A DNA stretch of 7,924 bases, taken from assembly GCA_034211115.1 (NCBI GenBank), contig JAXHTH010000132.1, positions 1-7,924 of the forward strand, written 5' to 3'. Shown in pieces: positions 1-6,327 of the stretch. Within the stretch, counting starts at the first letter, position 1. Every line of letters begins with the position of its first letter. The notes below the pieces were generated by a model. The model saw only the letters and a program-made list of their open reading frames with translations. It did no database searches and was not told the DNA's origin. The stretch comes from JAXHTH01 sp034211115. Its GTDB lineage: Bacteria > Planctomycetota > Phycisphaerae > Phycisphaerales > SM1A02. Both the position numbers and the translations under genes were made by a program.

Positions 1-506
1 TCGGCGTGCTGCTCGTGCGGAGCCTGCTGGCCAAGGAAGTCGTCGCCAACGCGCTTCAGGAGTACATGAACCTCCTGCTGGGGCCGATCCTCATCATCGT
101 CGGCATGCTCCTGCTGGAGCTGATCAGACTCGGCGGTCGCGGGAGCGGCGTCAGCGAGAAGGTCGGAAAGCGCGTTCAGGGCTGGGGGTTGTGGGGAGCC
201 CTTGTGCTCGGCGCGTTGTTTGCGCTGTCCTTCTGCCCCGTGTCGGCCGCGCTGTTCTTCGGCAGCCTGATTCCGCTGGCCGTGAAGTCCGGGAGCGGAT
301 TGCTTCTCCCGTCCATCTACGGCCTGGGCACGGCGGCGCCGGTGGTCGTCTTCGCGATTCTGCTGGCGTTCAGCGCCGGGGCGGTGGGATCGGCGTTCAA
401 CCGCATCAGCATCTTCGAGCGCTGGGCCCGTCGCATTACCGGCGTGCTCTTCATCGGCATCGGGATCTATCTGTCATTGGCGCACATCTTCGGCGTGTTC
501 GGGTGA
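1..506 (+). CDS. CcdA/DsbD-type membrane permease, ArsG-like (3' part, start outside window)
   Basis: This is the C-terminal part (about 167 residues) of a polytopic inner-membrane protein. The frame is open to the window edge, so the GTG at 6 is probably internal and the true start lies upstream. Hydrophobic segments are visible at about 64-126, 190-281, 301-380 and 435-491. The central one carries the motif LSFCPVSAALFFGSLIPLA with a single Cys (codon 234-236), which resembles the Cys-Pro helix of the CcdA/DsbD transmembrane family. Known for the family: such proteins move reducing equivalents across the membrane, while the ArsG subgroup is described as an efflux permease for aromatic arsenicals. 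The wording of the Cys-Pro helix and the preceding Leu-Leu-Gly-Pro helix fits ArsG best from memory. The N-terminal Cys motif that would help decide is missing. No thioredoxin or ars gene is visible in the window to support the arsenic role, so CcdA-like redox transport remains possible. Confidence 0.72.
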   Translation, partial: GVLLVRSLLAKEVVANALQEYMNLLLGPILIIVGMLLLELIRLGGRGSGVSEKVGKRVQGWGLWGALVLGALFALSFCPVSAALFFGSLIPLAVKSGSGLLLPSIYGLGTAAPVVVFAILLAFSAGAVGSAFNRISIFERWARRITGVLFIGIGIYLSLAHIFGVFG

Positions 507-512
507 GGGAGG

Positions 513-544
513 AAGGCATCGTGGCACCATGGCATCATGGCATC
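513..544. repeat. Octamer tandem repeat (4 units, two exact)
   Basis: Four consecutive 8-base units are seen just after the permease stop codon: AAGGCATC, GTGGCACC, ATGGCATC, ATGGCATC. The last two (529-536 and 537-544) are identical. The first keeps the GGCATC core and the second is diverged. No function is implied by the sequence. Confidence 0.7.
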
Positions 545-556
545 GAGGGGAGGGCG

Positions 557-577
557 ATCAGGGATCAGCCATCAGGG
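557..577. repeat. Heptamer tandem repeat (3 units)
   Basis: Three contiguous 7-base units read ATCAGGG, ATCAGCC, ATCAGGG. The first and third are identical. Together with the heptamer array at 942-969 it shows that the same unit length recurs in this spacer, although the unit sequences differ. Confidence 0.65.
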
Positions 578-901
578 CCGGTTTCGCGACGGAGCTTGCC
601 CCCGTGCACGGCATCCGATCGGCGCTGAGCCCTCGGTCCCCAACCAGGAGCCAACGGCCGCCAGCGGATTCGAAACATGGAGGGCTACCCCCGGAGGTGG
701 AGGGCCGCGGAGGGGGAGAAACCGGGGCCTCGGCGCGGCGCGATGAGGACGTAACGCGTGGTGTGGGCTGAGGCTCGGCGAAACCCACCGGGAGCGTGAC
801 TGGCCACGGGAATGGTGGGGATCGCTGCTCGCATCGTTCCACCCACCGTGCGGGAATGGCGCCGGCCTCGGGCCGGACTCCCCCGACCCCGTCCGGCACT
901 G

Positions 902-943
902 CCCACGCCTCACCGCTCAAAACTCACCGCTCCCCACGCCTCA
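902..943. repeat. Paired direct repeats CCCACGCCTCA and CTCACCGCTC
   Basis: CCCACGCCTCA occurs at 902-912 and again at 933-943, enclosing two copies of CTCACCGCTC at 909-918 and 923-932. The block runs directly into the heptamer array at 942-969, so 902-969 as a whole is built from short related phrases. It is non-coding. Confidence 0.65.
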
Positions 944-969
944 GGCCCCAAGCCCCAAGCCTCAAGCCC
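942..969. repeat. Heptamer tandem repeat, CAAGCCY type (4 units)
   Basis: Four contiguous 7-base units read CAGGCCC, CAAGCCC, CAAGCCT, CAAGCCC. It lies about 135 bases before nuoJ and just upstream of the candidate promoter. Heptanucleotide short tandem repeats are a known class in cyanobacteria (STRR sequences); membership of any named family here cannot be shown from the window. Confidence 0.75.
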
Positions 970-976
970 CTCCCGG

Positions 977-1005
977 TTGCGGGGGGCGGGTTCCCTGCCT
1001 ATTCT
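977..1005 (+). promoter_or_regulatory. Weak candidate sigma70-like promoter for nuoJKLMN
   Basis: TTGCGG (977-982) and TATTCT (1000-1005) are separated by 17 bases, the usual spacing for -35 and -10 elements. The -35 matches the consensus at 3 of 6 positions and the -10 at 4 of 6. It lies in the only gap upstream of the operon and would leave a GC-rich leader of about 90 bases with a possible hairpin (TGGCC/GGCCA at 1036-1048). The match is weak and could be chance. Confidence 0.25.
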
Positions 1006-1104
1006 CCGGCATTCTGTTGGGGGCGGTGGCTGGTGTGGCCGGCGGCCAGGCGGTGCGGTGCGGCTCCGCGCCCCCTCCAGCGAGCAGCGGTGCGGTAAGG
1101 GCCC

Positions 1105-2124
1105 ATGGCGCCGATGACCCTCTATACAACCTGCCTCCTCGGTGCCGTCGGCCTCTACCTGCTCGTGCGCCGCCCCGCCCCCGGAAAAGGGCCTGGCGGG
1201 GCGCCTGGAGGCACGGCGGGGAGCCGGAGCCTGAAGGCACTCGGCACCCTCCTCGCCCTCGGCGCCTTCGGCTACCTCATCATCGCCGCCGCGGAGTGGA
1301 TCGCCCCGGGCGAGGGAGGCCGGCCGGAGGTGTTCTACGTCATTTTCAGCGGGATCGCGGTGGCCGCGGCGGTGCGGATGATCACCCACCGACGGCCGGT
1401 CTACGCGGCCCTGTATTTCGTCCTCGTGGTGCTCTCCTCGGCGGGGCTGTTTTTGCTGCTGGAGGCGGAGTTCCTCGCCTTCGCCCTCGTGATCGTCTAC
1501 GCGGGGGCGATCCTGATCACGTACCTTTTCGTCCTGATGCTGGCCCAGCAGCCAGCGGACCCGGACCACCCCGAGGGCGGGGCGGAATACGACATCCATC
1601 CGCGTGAGCCGGCGGCCGGGGCGCTGGTGGGGTTCATCATGCTCGCCCTGCTGAGCCGGATGATCTTCATGGGGGCGGGCGAGCTGCCGGTCCCGGACGG
1701 CGAGGCGGCGCGGGCCGCGGCGTGGAGGCAGCTCGAACAGATGCCCCAGCGGCTGCGTGCCTTCATCGCCGAATCGGGCGACGAGAACATCACCCTCGGC
1801 TGGGGGGACGAGGGGGCCATCGACGTGGCCGCGGACGGCTCGGCGATGGTGCGCTACGAAGTCGCCGACGGCCAGCGCAAGGCCCTGACGCTGCCCGAAG
1901 ACGCGATGCCGGAGAACGTGCAGAGCGTGGGGCTGGGGTTGATCCTCACGTTCCCCGTCTCCCTGGAGCTGGCCGGCGTGATCCTGCTCATGGCGATGTT
2001 CGGCGCGGTCATCCTCGCCCGGCGGCAGATCGAGCTGACGGAGGAGGAGAAGCGCGAGGCCGCCGGCCTGCGGCGGCTGGGACACTTCGACGAGCCGGCC
2101 GCGCCGGAAGGGGGTGGCGGATGA
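1105..2124 (+). CDS. nuoJ: NADH-quinone oxidoreductase subunit J, enlarged
   Basis: This is a membrane subunit of complex I (NuoJ/ND6) that sits between the quinone-binding NuoH region and the antiporter subunits. The family core is recognisable: EVFYVIFSGIAV at about residue 75, then a long hydrophobic stretch with EAEFLAFALVIVYAGAI, where Tyr132 lies in the conserved helix of this family, and a final helix SLELAGVILLMAMFGAVIL. At 339 residues it is much longer than the usual 165-200. The extra length is an N-terminal extension of about 75 residues with two predicted membrane segments (about 4-22 and 43-62), plus a soluble insertion of about 80 residues (190-272) between the last two core helices. 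A stop codon at 1096-1098 bounds the frame, making ATG 1105 the first start. ATG 1114 is an alternative, with TAAGG at 1096-1100 as a weak ribosome site. The 3' end overlaps nuoK by ATGA. Confidence 0.93.
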   Translation: MAPMTLYTTCLLGAVGLYLLVRRPAPGKGPGGAPGGTAGSRSLKALGTLLALGAFGYLIIAAAEWIAPGEGGRPEVFYVIFSGIAVAAAVRMITHRRPVYAALYFVLVVLSSAGLFLLLEAEFLAFALVIVYAGAILITYLFVLMLAQQPADPDHPEGGAEYDIHPREPAAGALVGFIMLALLSRMIFMGAGELPVPDGEAARAAAWRQLEQMPQRLRAFIAESGDENITLGWGDEGAIDVAADGSAMVRYEVADGQRKALTLPEDAMPENVQSVGLGLILTFPVSLELAGVILLMAMFGAVILARRQIELTEEEKREAAGLRRLGHFDEPAAPEGGGG

Positions 2125-2462
2125 TCGACACCATCCTCGCCTCGATCGAGCCCATCTCGACCCTGACGCTCGGGCACTACCTGCTCACGAGCGCGGTCCT
2201 GTTCGTGATCGGGCTGGTCGGCTTTCTCACGCGCCGCAATCTCATCATCATGTTCCTCTGCACGGAGCTGATGTTCCAGGGGGCGGGGATCGCCCTCATC
2301 GCCTTCGGGCGGTTTCACCTCGATATCTCCGGGCAGGTGTTCGTGATCTTCATCCTGACGGTGGCGGCGGCGGAGGCGGCGCTTGCGCTCGGCCTCGTCG
2401 TGCTGCTCTATCGCCGCAAGGAAACGCTCGATGCCGAGGCGTGGTCGGAGCTGAAGGACTGA
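2121..2462 (+). CDS. nuoK: NADH-quinone oxidoreductase subunit K
   Basis: This small membrane subunit of complex I (NuoK/ND4L, homologous to MrpC) has 113 residues and three predicted helices at about 17-36, 41-62 and 71-97. The two buried glutamates needed for proton transfer are seen: Glu49 in LCTELMFQGAGIAL and Glu85 in TVAAAEAALALGL. They correspond to E. coli Glu36 and Glu72 with a constant offset of 13. The start was chosen at ATG 2121 because it overlaps the nuoJ stop (ATGA), follows a purine-rich GGAAGGGGG (2106-2114), and gives the normal family length. The longer open frame upstream only shadows nuoJ. The stop shares one base with the nuoL start (TGATG). Confidence 0.96.
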   Translation: MIDTILASIEPISTLTLGHYLLTSAVLFVIGLVGFLTRRNLIIMFLCTELMFQGAGIALIAFGRFHLDISGQVFVIFILTVAAAEAALALGLVVLLYRRKETLDAEAWSELKD

Positions 2463-4696
2463 TGCTGGAATCGCTCACACAGTCCGGCCTGCTTCCGATG
2501 GCGCTGGCGCACGCGCCGGCCCCCGGAACGGGGGCGGAGGCGCTTCCGGCGGCGGCCGCCTATCCGCTGGCGAGCGCGATCGAGGGCATGGCCTGGGCGG
2601 GCTGGATCCTCTGGCTGCCCGCGATCTCCCTTATCCTGTGCGGGCTGTGCGCCGCGCTGCGGATCCACAACAAGCTGCCGGCGTGGATCACCGTCGCGTT
2701 CATCGGCGGCGGGTTCTTCGTCACCCTCGCCCTGTACCTGAACTACACCGAGCCGGTCACGATCGAGCTGTTCCGGTGGTTTGACCTGCAATGGGGGGAA
2801 GGGGAATCGGCGCGTCACTTCATCGCGAGCTTCTCGCTCTACGTCGACAAGCTCACGCTCTTGTGGATGTTGTTCGTGACGGGGCTGAGCGCTTTGATCG
2901 CGCTCTACGCCAGCGAGTACATGGAGGCGGACCTGAAGGGGGGATATGCGCGGTTCTTTGCGGGCGTGAGCGTGTTCGTCTTCGCCATGAGCTGCCTGGT
3001 GATGGGCGACAACCTCCTCATGCTCTACCTCGGCTGGGAGGGCGTGGGCTTCGCCTCCTACTGGCTCATCGGCTATTACTATCACAAGCCGTCCGCGGTC
3101 GAGGCGGCGAAGAAGGCGTTCATCGTCAACCGGATCGGCGATCTCGGCCTCGCGCTGGGGCTCTATCTCACCTGGCATTACTTCGGCACGGTCGAGTACG
3201 TGACGCCCGAGGGGACGGGGATCTTCGACCAGATCCGGGCGGGGGTGAACGCGGACGGCGAGGCGGGGGGCTGGCAGATCAAGGCCATCCCGTTCCTCTT
3301 CATGCTCGGCGCGTTCGGCAAGAGCGCACAGATCCCGCTCTATGTCTGGCTTCCCGACGCGATGGAGGGCCCGACGCCGGTCAGCGCGCTCATTCATGCG
3401 GCGACAATGGTCACCGCGGGCGTCTACCTGCTGGCGCGGATGTTCCCGCTCATGGAAGCGCTGCATCCGCTGGCGCTGCCCACCGTGGCGTGGATCGGCG
3501 GGTTGACGGCGCTGCTCGCGGCCACCATCGGCATGGCGCAGTACGACATCAAGCGCATCTTCGCCTACTCGACGGTCAGCCAGCTCGGGTACATGTTCCT
3601 CGGGATCGGCCTGCTCACCACCTTCGGCGGGGCGTATCACGTCTTCACACACGCGTTCTTCAAGGCCGTGCTGTTCCTGACGGCCGGGGCGGTCATGCAC
3701 GGCTTCGCGGGGCAGATCGATCTGCGCAAGGTCTCCGGCCTGGCCCGCATGCCCGGCTGGCGGATCGTCAGTTACACGATGCTCTACGCCTGCCTGTGCC
3801 TGGTGGGGTTCCCGTTCATCTCCAGCGGGTTCTACTCCAAGGACACGATCATGGCCCAGGCGTTCATCTCGCACGGGCCGGGCTATACCGCGCTGGGGGT
3901 GATCGCGGTGCTCACCGCGCTGCTGACGGTGTATTACACGTTCCGCGTCTGGTTCCGCGTCTGCGCCGGGCCGGTGCGGTACGAGATGGGCGATGAGCAC
4001 CACGGCGATGAAGACGATGAGCACGGCGGGCACGCGCACGACAAGCCGCACGCCCCGCGGTTCGCGATCAACTTCACGCTGCTCGTGATCACTGCCGGGG
4101 CGATCGCCTCGATCTGGCTGTACCTCAACGGCTGGGGGAAGGAGATGATCGCCGGCTCCACCGCGGCCCCCGGCGCCCCCGGAGCCCCCGGAACTGGGCA
4201 CGGGGCGCATGCCGCGCACGGCGAGGCGCATGGCGGGTTCTGGTCGGATCCGCACACGTGGATGCCGTGGGTGGCGAGCATCACCACCCTCGTCGGCATC
4301 GCCATCGCGTGGTATTTCCATCTCGCGAACCGCAGGGCGGCCGAGCGCCTCAAGCAGGCGATGCTCGCCAATCCCGTCGCGCGCTGGCTGCCGCTGGCGA
4401 TGGAGAACAAGTGGTACGTGGATGAGCTGTACCACGCGTTCATCCGCTTCCCGCTGTGGGTGATCGGGCACGCGTGCTACTTCATCGACCGTTATCTGGT
4501 CGATCTGGTGGTGATCGACGGCATCGGCCGCTTCCCGCGGTGGATGGGGCGGCTCTTCCAGCCGCTTCAGAACGGGGTCCTCCAGTCCTATGCCGGGTGG
4601 ATGATGTTCTTCCTCGGGGCGATTGCGCTCGTTGTGCAGTACGCCCCGCAGATCCGCGCGTTCATCGAGCAATGGTTCGGAGGGCAGGGCGGATGA
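2462..4696 (+). CDS. nuoL: NADH-quinone oxidoreductase subunit L
   Basis: This is the distal antiporter-like proton channel of complex I (NuoL/ND5, homologous to MrpA), 744 residues. Key channel residues are present: Glu193 in LGWEGVGFASYWL, Lys287 in GAFGKSAQIPLYVWLPDAM, His312 in LIHAATMVTAG, Lys401 in HAFFKAVLFL and Lys460 in GFYSKDTIM. They match E. coli Glu144, Lys229, His254, Lys342 and Lys399. The C-terminal part after about residue 600 fits the long lateral helix and final anchor helix. It is longer than E. coli NuoL (613). The extra length includes about 50 residues before the first helix, an acidic and His-rich loop at 509-533 (six His, eight Asp/Glu), and a Pro-Gly-Ala and His-rich stretch at 569-592. 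ATG 2462 was chosen because it is coupled to the nuoK stop (TGATG) with GAAGGA just upstream. An internal ATG at 2498 is possible. Confidence 0.97.
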   Translation: MLESLTQSGLLPMALAHAPAPGTGAEALPAAAAYPLASAIEGMAWAGWILWLPAISLILCGLCAALRIHNKLPAWITVAFIGGGFFVTLALYLNYTEPVTIELFRWFDLQWGEGESARHFIASFSLYVDKLTLLWMLFVTGLSALIALYASEYMEADLKGGYARFFAGVSVFVFAMSCLVMGDNLLMLYLGWEGVGFASYWLIGYYYHKPSAVEAAKKAFIVNRIGDLGLALGLYLTWHYFGTVEYVTPEGTGIFDQIRAGVNADGEAGGWQIKAIPFLFMLGAFGKSAQIPLYVWLPDAMEGPTPVSALIHAATMVTAGVYLLARMFPLMEALHPLALPTVAWIGGLTALLAATIGMAQYDIKRIFAYSTVSQLGYMFLGIGLLTTFGGAYHVFTHAFFKAVLFLTAGAVMHGFAGQIDLRKVSGLARMPGWRIVSYTMLYACLCLVGFPFISSGFYSKDTIMAQAFISHGPGYTALGVIAVLTALLTVYYTFRVWFRVCAGPVRYEMGDEHHGDEDDEHGGHAHDKPHAPRFAINFTLLVITAGAIASIWLYLNGWGKEMIAGSTAAPGAPGAPGTGHGAHAAHGEAHGGFWSDPHTWMPWVASITTLVGIAIAWYFHLANRRAAERLKQAMLANPVARWLPLAMENKWYVDELYHAFIRFPLWVIGHACYFIDRYLVDLVVIDGIGRFPRWMGRLFQPLQNGVLQSYAGWMMFFLGAIALVVQYAPQIRAFIEQWFGGQGG
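4679..4684 (+). promoter_or_regulatory. Ribosome binding site of nuoM
   Basis: GGAGGG lies 8 bases before ATG 4693, inside the last codons of nuoL. It fixes the nuoM start at the ATGA overlap, rather than at the open-frame extension that reads back to 4456 through nuoL. Confidence 0.7.
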
Positions 4697-6327
4697 GCCT
4701 GGCGCTGCTTCTCATCATCCCGCTCCTCGGCGCCCTCGCGGTCGCGTCCATGCCCCTCGGCCGCGTGAAGTGGGTGGCGTTCCTCGTCTCGTCGATCACC
4801 TTCATCGTCAGCGTGATTCTCGCCATCGGCTTTGCGCAGTGGGGGGAGGCGGGGTTCGGCCTCGAGGGCGGCGGGGCGTGGCTCGAGCTGCTCGGCGTGT
4901 CGGTGAGCATGCACGTCGATTCCGTGTCGATGCTCCTCGTGCTGCTCACCTCGCTGATCATGCCGCTCTGCATGGCCGGCTCGTTCTCGGCCATCACGAG
5001 CCGCATCCGCGAGTATTACATCTGGATGCTCATTCTCCAGGCGGCGATGGTGGGGGTGTTCATCGCACGCGACCTGATCTTCTTCTACATCTGCTTCGAG
5101 TTCACGCTCGTGCCGATGTATTTCCTCATCGCCATCTACGGCGGGGAGAACCGGGCCAAGGCGGCGATCAAGTTCTTCCTCTTCACCTTCACCGGGTCGA
5201 TGATCACACTCGCGGGCCTGCTCTACATCGCCTGGCAGTACCGGATCGCGGCGGGGGTGTGGTCCTTCGATATCCCCAGCCTGACGGAGTTCGCCTCGAC
5301 GCAGTTCACGAAGACGCAGCAGGCGTGGGTGCTCCTGGCGCTCATGGCCGGCTTCGCGGTGAAAGTCCCGCTCTTCCCGGTGCATACGTGGCTGCCCCTG
5401 GCGCATACCGAAGCGCCGACCGCCGGATCCGTCGTCCTCGCCGCGATCCTGCTGAAGCTCGGCACGTACGGCCTGTATCGCTTCGTCCTGCCGATGGTGC
5501 CCGATGCGGTGGTCGAGTACACGCCGCTCATCGCGGTCCTGTCGATCATCGGGATTCTGTATGCCGCCCTCATCTGCTGGGTGCAGTCGGACATCAAGAA
5601 GCTGGTGGCGTACTCATCGGTGAGTCACCTCGGGTTCTGTGTGCTCGGCCTGTTCGCGCTCAACCCGATGGGCGCGCAGGGCTCGGTGCTCTACATGCTC
5701 AACCACGGCCTGAGCACGGGCGCCCTCTTCTTCCTCGTGGGGATGATCTACGAGCGCTACCACACCCGCGACATGACGAAACTCAGCGGGCTGTCCAAAC
5801 GTATGCCGGTCTGGGCGTTCTTCATGGTCTTCTTCGTGCTCTCATCCGTCGGCCTGCCGGGGCTGAACGGGTTCGTCGGCGAGTTCCTCTGCCTGATCGG
5901 AGCGTTCACGGCGAGCCGAGATGCGGCGCTCTATCCCGGCGTGCTCGGGCCGTGGTATGCGGCGATCGCGGCGATCGGGATGGTCTTCGCCGCGATGTAC
6001 CTGCTCATCATGGTCGGGAAGGTGGTCTTCGGCCCGCTGAAAGAGCCGACGCAGAGCGGCGAACATCATTCCGTCCTTCCCGCCGATCTCACCTGGCGCG
6101 AGATCGGCGTCCTCACCCCGCTCGCCGTGTTCTGCCTCTACATGGGATTCCAGCCGGCGGTGTTCACCGATGCCATGGACCCCGCCATCGAGCAGATGCT
6201 GGCGGTGTATCCCGAGAAGGTCAGCGAGGTGCGGATGGTCGAGGCGCCCACGGCGAATGAGCCCGAGATGCGCCTGACGCTCGTCGACGCGGAACCGCCG
6301 GTTCAGGAGGAGGATGGCGATGGCTGA
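4693..6327 (+). CDS. nuoM: NADH-quinone oxidoreductase subunit M
   Basis: This is the middle antiporter-like proton channel of complex I (NuoM/ND4, homologous to MrpD), 544 residues, close to the family norm of about 500. It has around 14 hydrophobic helices throughout. Proton-path residues are visible: Glu136 in YICFEFTLVPMYFLI, Lys224 in AVKVPLFPVHTWLPLAHTEA, Lys255 in ILLKLGTYGLYRF and Glu397 in GFVGEFLCLIGAF. They align with E. coli Glu144, Lys234, Lys265 and Glu407. The motif HTWLPLAHTEAPTAGSV separates NuoM from NuoL and NuoN. ATG 4693 overlaps the nuoL stop (ATGA) and has a good ribosome site. The last 40 or so residues form a charged, Glu-rich hydrophilic tail that probably lies outside the membrane. 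The 3' end overlaps nuoN. Confidence 0.97.
   Translation: MSLALLLIIPLLGALAVASMPLGRVKWVAFLVSSITFIVSVILAIGFAQWGEAGFGLEGGGAWLELLGVSVSMHVDSVSMLLVLLTSLIMPLCMAGSFSAITSRIREYYIWMLILQAAMVGVFIARDLIFFYICFEFTLVPMYFLIAIYGGENRAKAAIKFFLFTFTGSMITLAGLLYIAWQYRIAAGVWSFDIPSLTEFASTQFTKTQQAWVLLALMAGFAVKVPLFPVHTWLPLAHTEAPTAGSVVLAAILLKLGTYGLYRFVLPMVPDAVVEYTPLIAVLSIIGILYAALICWVQSDIKKLVAYSSVSHLGFCVLGLFALNPMGAQGSVLYMLNHGLSTGALFFLVGMIYERYHTRDMTKLSGLSKRMPVWAFFMVFFVLSSVGLPGLNGFVGEFLCLIGAFTASRDAALYPGVLGPWYAAIAAIGMVFAAMYLLIMVGKVVFGPLKEPTQSGEHHSVLPADLTWREIGVLTPLAVFCLYMGFQPAVFTDAMDPAIEQMLAVYPEKVSEVRMVEAPTANEPEMRLTLVDAEPPVQEEDGDG
6305..6313 (+). promoter_or_regulatory. Ribosome binding site deciding the nuoN start
   Basis: AGGAGGAGG is a strong Shine-Dalgarno sequence within the end of nuoM. 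Two ATGs follow. The one at 6314 would touch the site with no spacer, while the one at 6320 gives a normal spacing of 6-9 bases. The second ATG is therefore the more likely start. Confidence 0.65.

Larger units (their letters stand above)
507..1104. other. Intergenic region of about 600 bp without a recognisable gene
   Basis: No reading frame here looks like a real protein. The open frames on both strands are rich in Pro, Arg, Ala and Ser, have no recognisable domain, and overlap one another, as expected of GC-rich non-coding DNA. The stretch holds short tandem repeats near its left end (513-577) and right end (902-969), a small GC hairpin (862-876), G-rich tracts (about 693-715 and 981-990), and a weak sigma70-like candidate promoter before nuoJ. 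No tRNA, rRNA or riboswitch was recognised. It separates the permease gene from the nuo operon, so the two are probably transcribed independently. Confidence 0.65.

Noticed and set aside
667..676. TTCGAA-containing stretch resembling a tRNA T-loop on the - strand
   Set aside because: Flanking bases do not pair to form a T stem, and no anticodon arm or acceptor stem is present.
740..784. GATGAG ... GAAAC resembling a hammerhead ribozyme core
   Set aside because: The two bases before GATGA are not CT as the core requires, and I could not form the three stems around it.
862..876. CCGGCC-TCG-GGCCGG hairpin as a terminator
   Set aside because: Only 6 base pairs and no following T run. It is also more than 350 bases after the permease stop.
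558..920. Open frame of 120 codons on the - strand in the intergenic region
   Set aside because: Pro/Ser/Ala-rich with several competing overlapping frames on both strands. It shows no domain and covers repeat sequence at 557-577, so I do not support it as a gene.
513..969. CRISPR array
   Set aside because: The repeats are 7-11 bases and mostly contiguous, without regular spacers or cas genes.
910..2085. Open frame of 391 codons on the - strand opposite nuoJ
   Set aside because: Low-complexity Arg/His/Pro-rich product that exactly shadows nuoJ and its leader. No recognisable family.
2408..4672. Open frame of 754 codons on the - strand opposite nuoL
   Set aside because: It is the mirror of a clear nuoL gene in GC-rich DNA. 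The product is rich in Arg, Glu, His and Pro with no domain, and the - strand has no operon logic.
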